From Setoptus koraiensis (taxonomy: Eukaryota; Arthropoda): a stretch of DNA of 64,000 nucleotides. Location of the stretch: the NCBI GenBank assembly GCA_048013815.1, contig CM106586.1, positions 18,972,001 through 19,036,000 of the forward strand, in the 5' to 3' direction. The translations under genes and the position numbers were made by a program. Positions 60,870-64,000 of this stretch are shown here, piece by piece. Under the pieces are notes generated by a model. That model searched no databases, was not told the DNA's origin, and saw only the letters and a list, made by a program, of their open reading frames with translations. How positions within the stretch are numbered: the stretch's first letter is position 1; every line of letters starts with the position of its first letter.

Positions 60870-61535
60870 ATGAGCTCATCAGAGGAGGTATCATGGATAT
60901 CTTGGTTTTGTGGATTGAGAGGCAATGATTTCTTCTGTGAAGTAGATGAGGATTACATTCAGGATAAATTTAATTTGACGGGACTCAACGAAATTGTACC
61001 CAACTATCGCCAAGCATTGGACATGATATTGGACTTGGAACCTGACGATGAAATAGAAGATAACCCAGCTCAAAGCGATATGGTTGAGCAATCAGCCGAG
61101 ATGCTATATGGACTAATACACGCGCGTTACATCCTTACAAATCGTGGCATAGCCCAAATGATAGAAAAATATCAGAGTGGCGATTTTGGTCTATGTCCGA
61201 GAGTATTTTGTGAAAATGAACGTATGCTACCAATTGGTTTAAGCGATATCGTAGGAGAATCCATGGTAAAATTATATTGTCCTAAATGTATGGACGTTTA
61301 CAATCCAAAATCCTCTAGACACCAACACACTGACGGAGCATTCTTTGGATCTGGCTTTCCTCACATGTTATTCATGGTGCATCCAGAGTACAGACCCAAA
61401 AAGACTTCAAATCAATTTGTCGCTCGCTTGTACGGTTTTAAGATCAGCCCATTGGCCTATCAACTACAATACCAAGCTGCAGCTAATCACAAAACACCTA
61501 TTAGGAACCTTAGTTACAATAATGGAAAGCGTTAA
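60870..61535 (+). CDS. CSNK2B: casein kinase II subunit beta
   Basis: One uninterrupted exon, 221 aa (human 215). It forms the regulatory dimer of the CK2 Ser/Thr kinase holoenzyme. Nearly identical to animal orthologues from [19 protein letters not shown] through the acidic loop ([10 protein letters not shown]), [20 protein letters not shown] and the Zn-finger cysteines (CPRVFC and CPKC) that hold the dimer, to [14 protein letters not shown]. Residual difference is a C-terminal tail ending NLSYNNGKR. Animal CSNK2B genes usually have several introns, so an intronless copy is unusual: either intron loss or an expressed retrocopy. No stop or frameshift is present, so it looks functional. Tail to tail with the Rho-kinase-like gene, 103 bp apart. 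Confidence 0.97.
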   Translation: MSSSEEVSWISWFCGLRGNDFFCEVDEDYIQDKFNLTGLNEIVPNYRQALDMILDLEPDDEIEDNPAQSDMVEQSAEMLYGLIHARYILTNRGIAQMIEKYQSGDFGLCPRVFCENERMLPIGLSDIVGESMVKLYCPKCMDVYNPKSSRHQHTDGAFFGSGFPHMLFMVHPEYRPKKTSNQFVARLYGFKISPLAYQLQYQAAANHKTPIRNLSYNNGKR

Positions 61536-61631
61536 TTATTTTCAATAATTAGGGCGATAATTGAAATCAGCGCACCACTCATGAATCAATCAAATGTTAC
61601 ACCTAGTTAGGGTACTCTAAAAAGTTTATAA

Positions 61632-61637
61632 TTTATT
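61632..61637 (-). terminator. poly(A) signal AATAAA right after the Rho-kinase-like stop
   Basis: Minus-strand AATAAA begins one base after the TAG stop codon (61641-61639), so the 3' UTR is only a few tens of bases long. Confidence 0.7.
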
Positions 61638-61638
61638 A

Positions 61639-64000
<2,362 letters not shown>

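Overview
The window is animal nuclear DNA. Genes carry GT-AG introns of about 90 to 300 bp plus one very large one, and AATAAA poly(A) signals sit just after several stops. The proteins are metazoan: a K+-channel-interacting Ca2+ sensor, synaptotagmin, casein kinase II beta, Rho kinase, ADA2b and an acid lipase. A gustatory-receptor-like 7TM gene, a DUF19/hemolymph-type Cys-rich secreted protein and an mpaB/rubber-oxygenase-like (DUF2236) protein suggest an arthropod, perhaps a mite. That placement is inference.

Layout. Positions 1 to about 36.6 kb are GC-rich, gene-poor and full of short tandem arrays, hairpins and the palindrome GGGGCCCC (20 exact copies found by eye; none after 36 kb). Here lie the first exon of a KChIP-like gene (19263-19773, + strand) and, on the opposite strand, a synaptotagmin-12-like gene (27010-23440) and an acid lipase (31377-29326). 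The remaining KChIP exons are at 37453-38614. Splice phase and residue context match, so I infer one gene with a 17.7-kb intron that hosts two antisense genes.

From about 36.6 kb the DNA is AT-richer and gene-dense: NAXE (40598-39542, -), WDR74 (45020-46078, +), a DUF2236 protein (47157-48398, +), a DUF19-like secreted protein (about 49557-48674, -), a chemoreceptor (53700-51587, -), a CAP-domain secreted protein (55348-56196, +), ADA2b (58127-56393, -), casein kinase II beta (60870-61535, +) and a Rho-kinase-like gene running off the right edge (64000-61639, -). Several neighbours are tail to tail. No shared pathway or operon-like organisation is evident.

Most unusual: (1) the Rho-kinase-like gene is intronless over 2.36 kb, carries its Rho-binding coiled coil twice in tandem, and ends at the start of the PH domain, so the autoinhibitory PH-C1 tail is absent; (2) GGGGCCCC is massively enriched in the left block; (3) two antisense genes are nested in the KChIP intron; (4) several strong hairpins occur, one shaped like a microRNA precursor. 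Exon joins were worked out by hand from splice signals, phase and homology; none has been tested against transcripts. I recognised no RNA gene, CRISPR array, or transposon or retroelement coding sequence.
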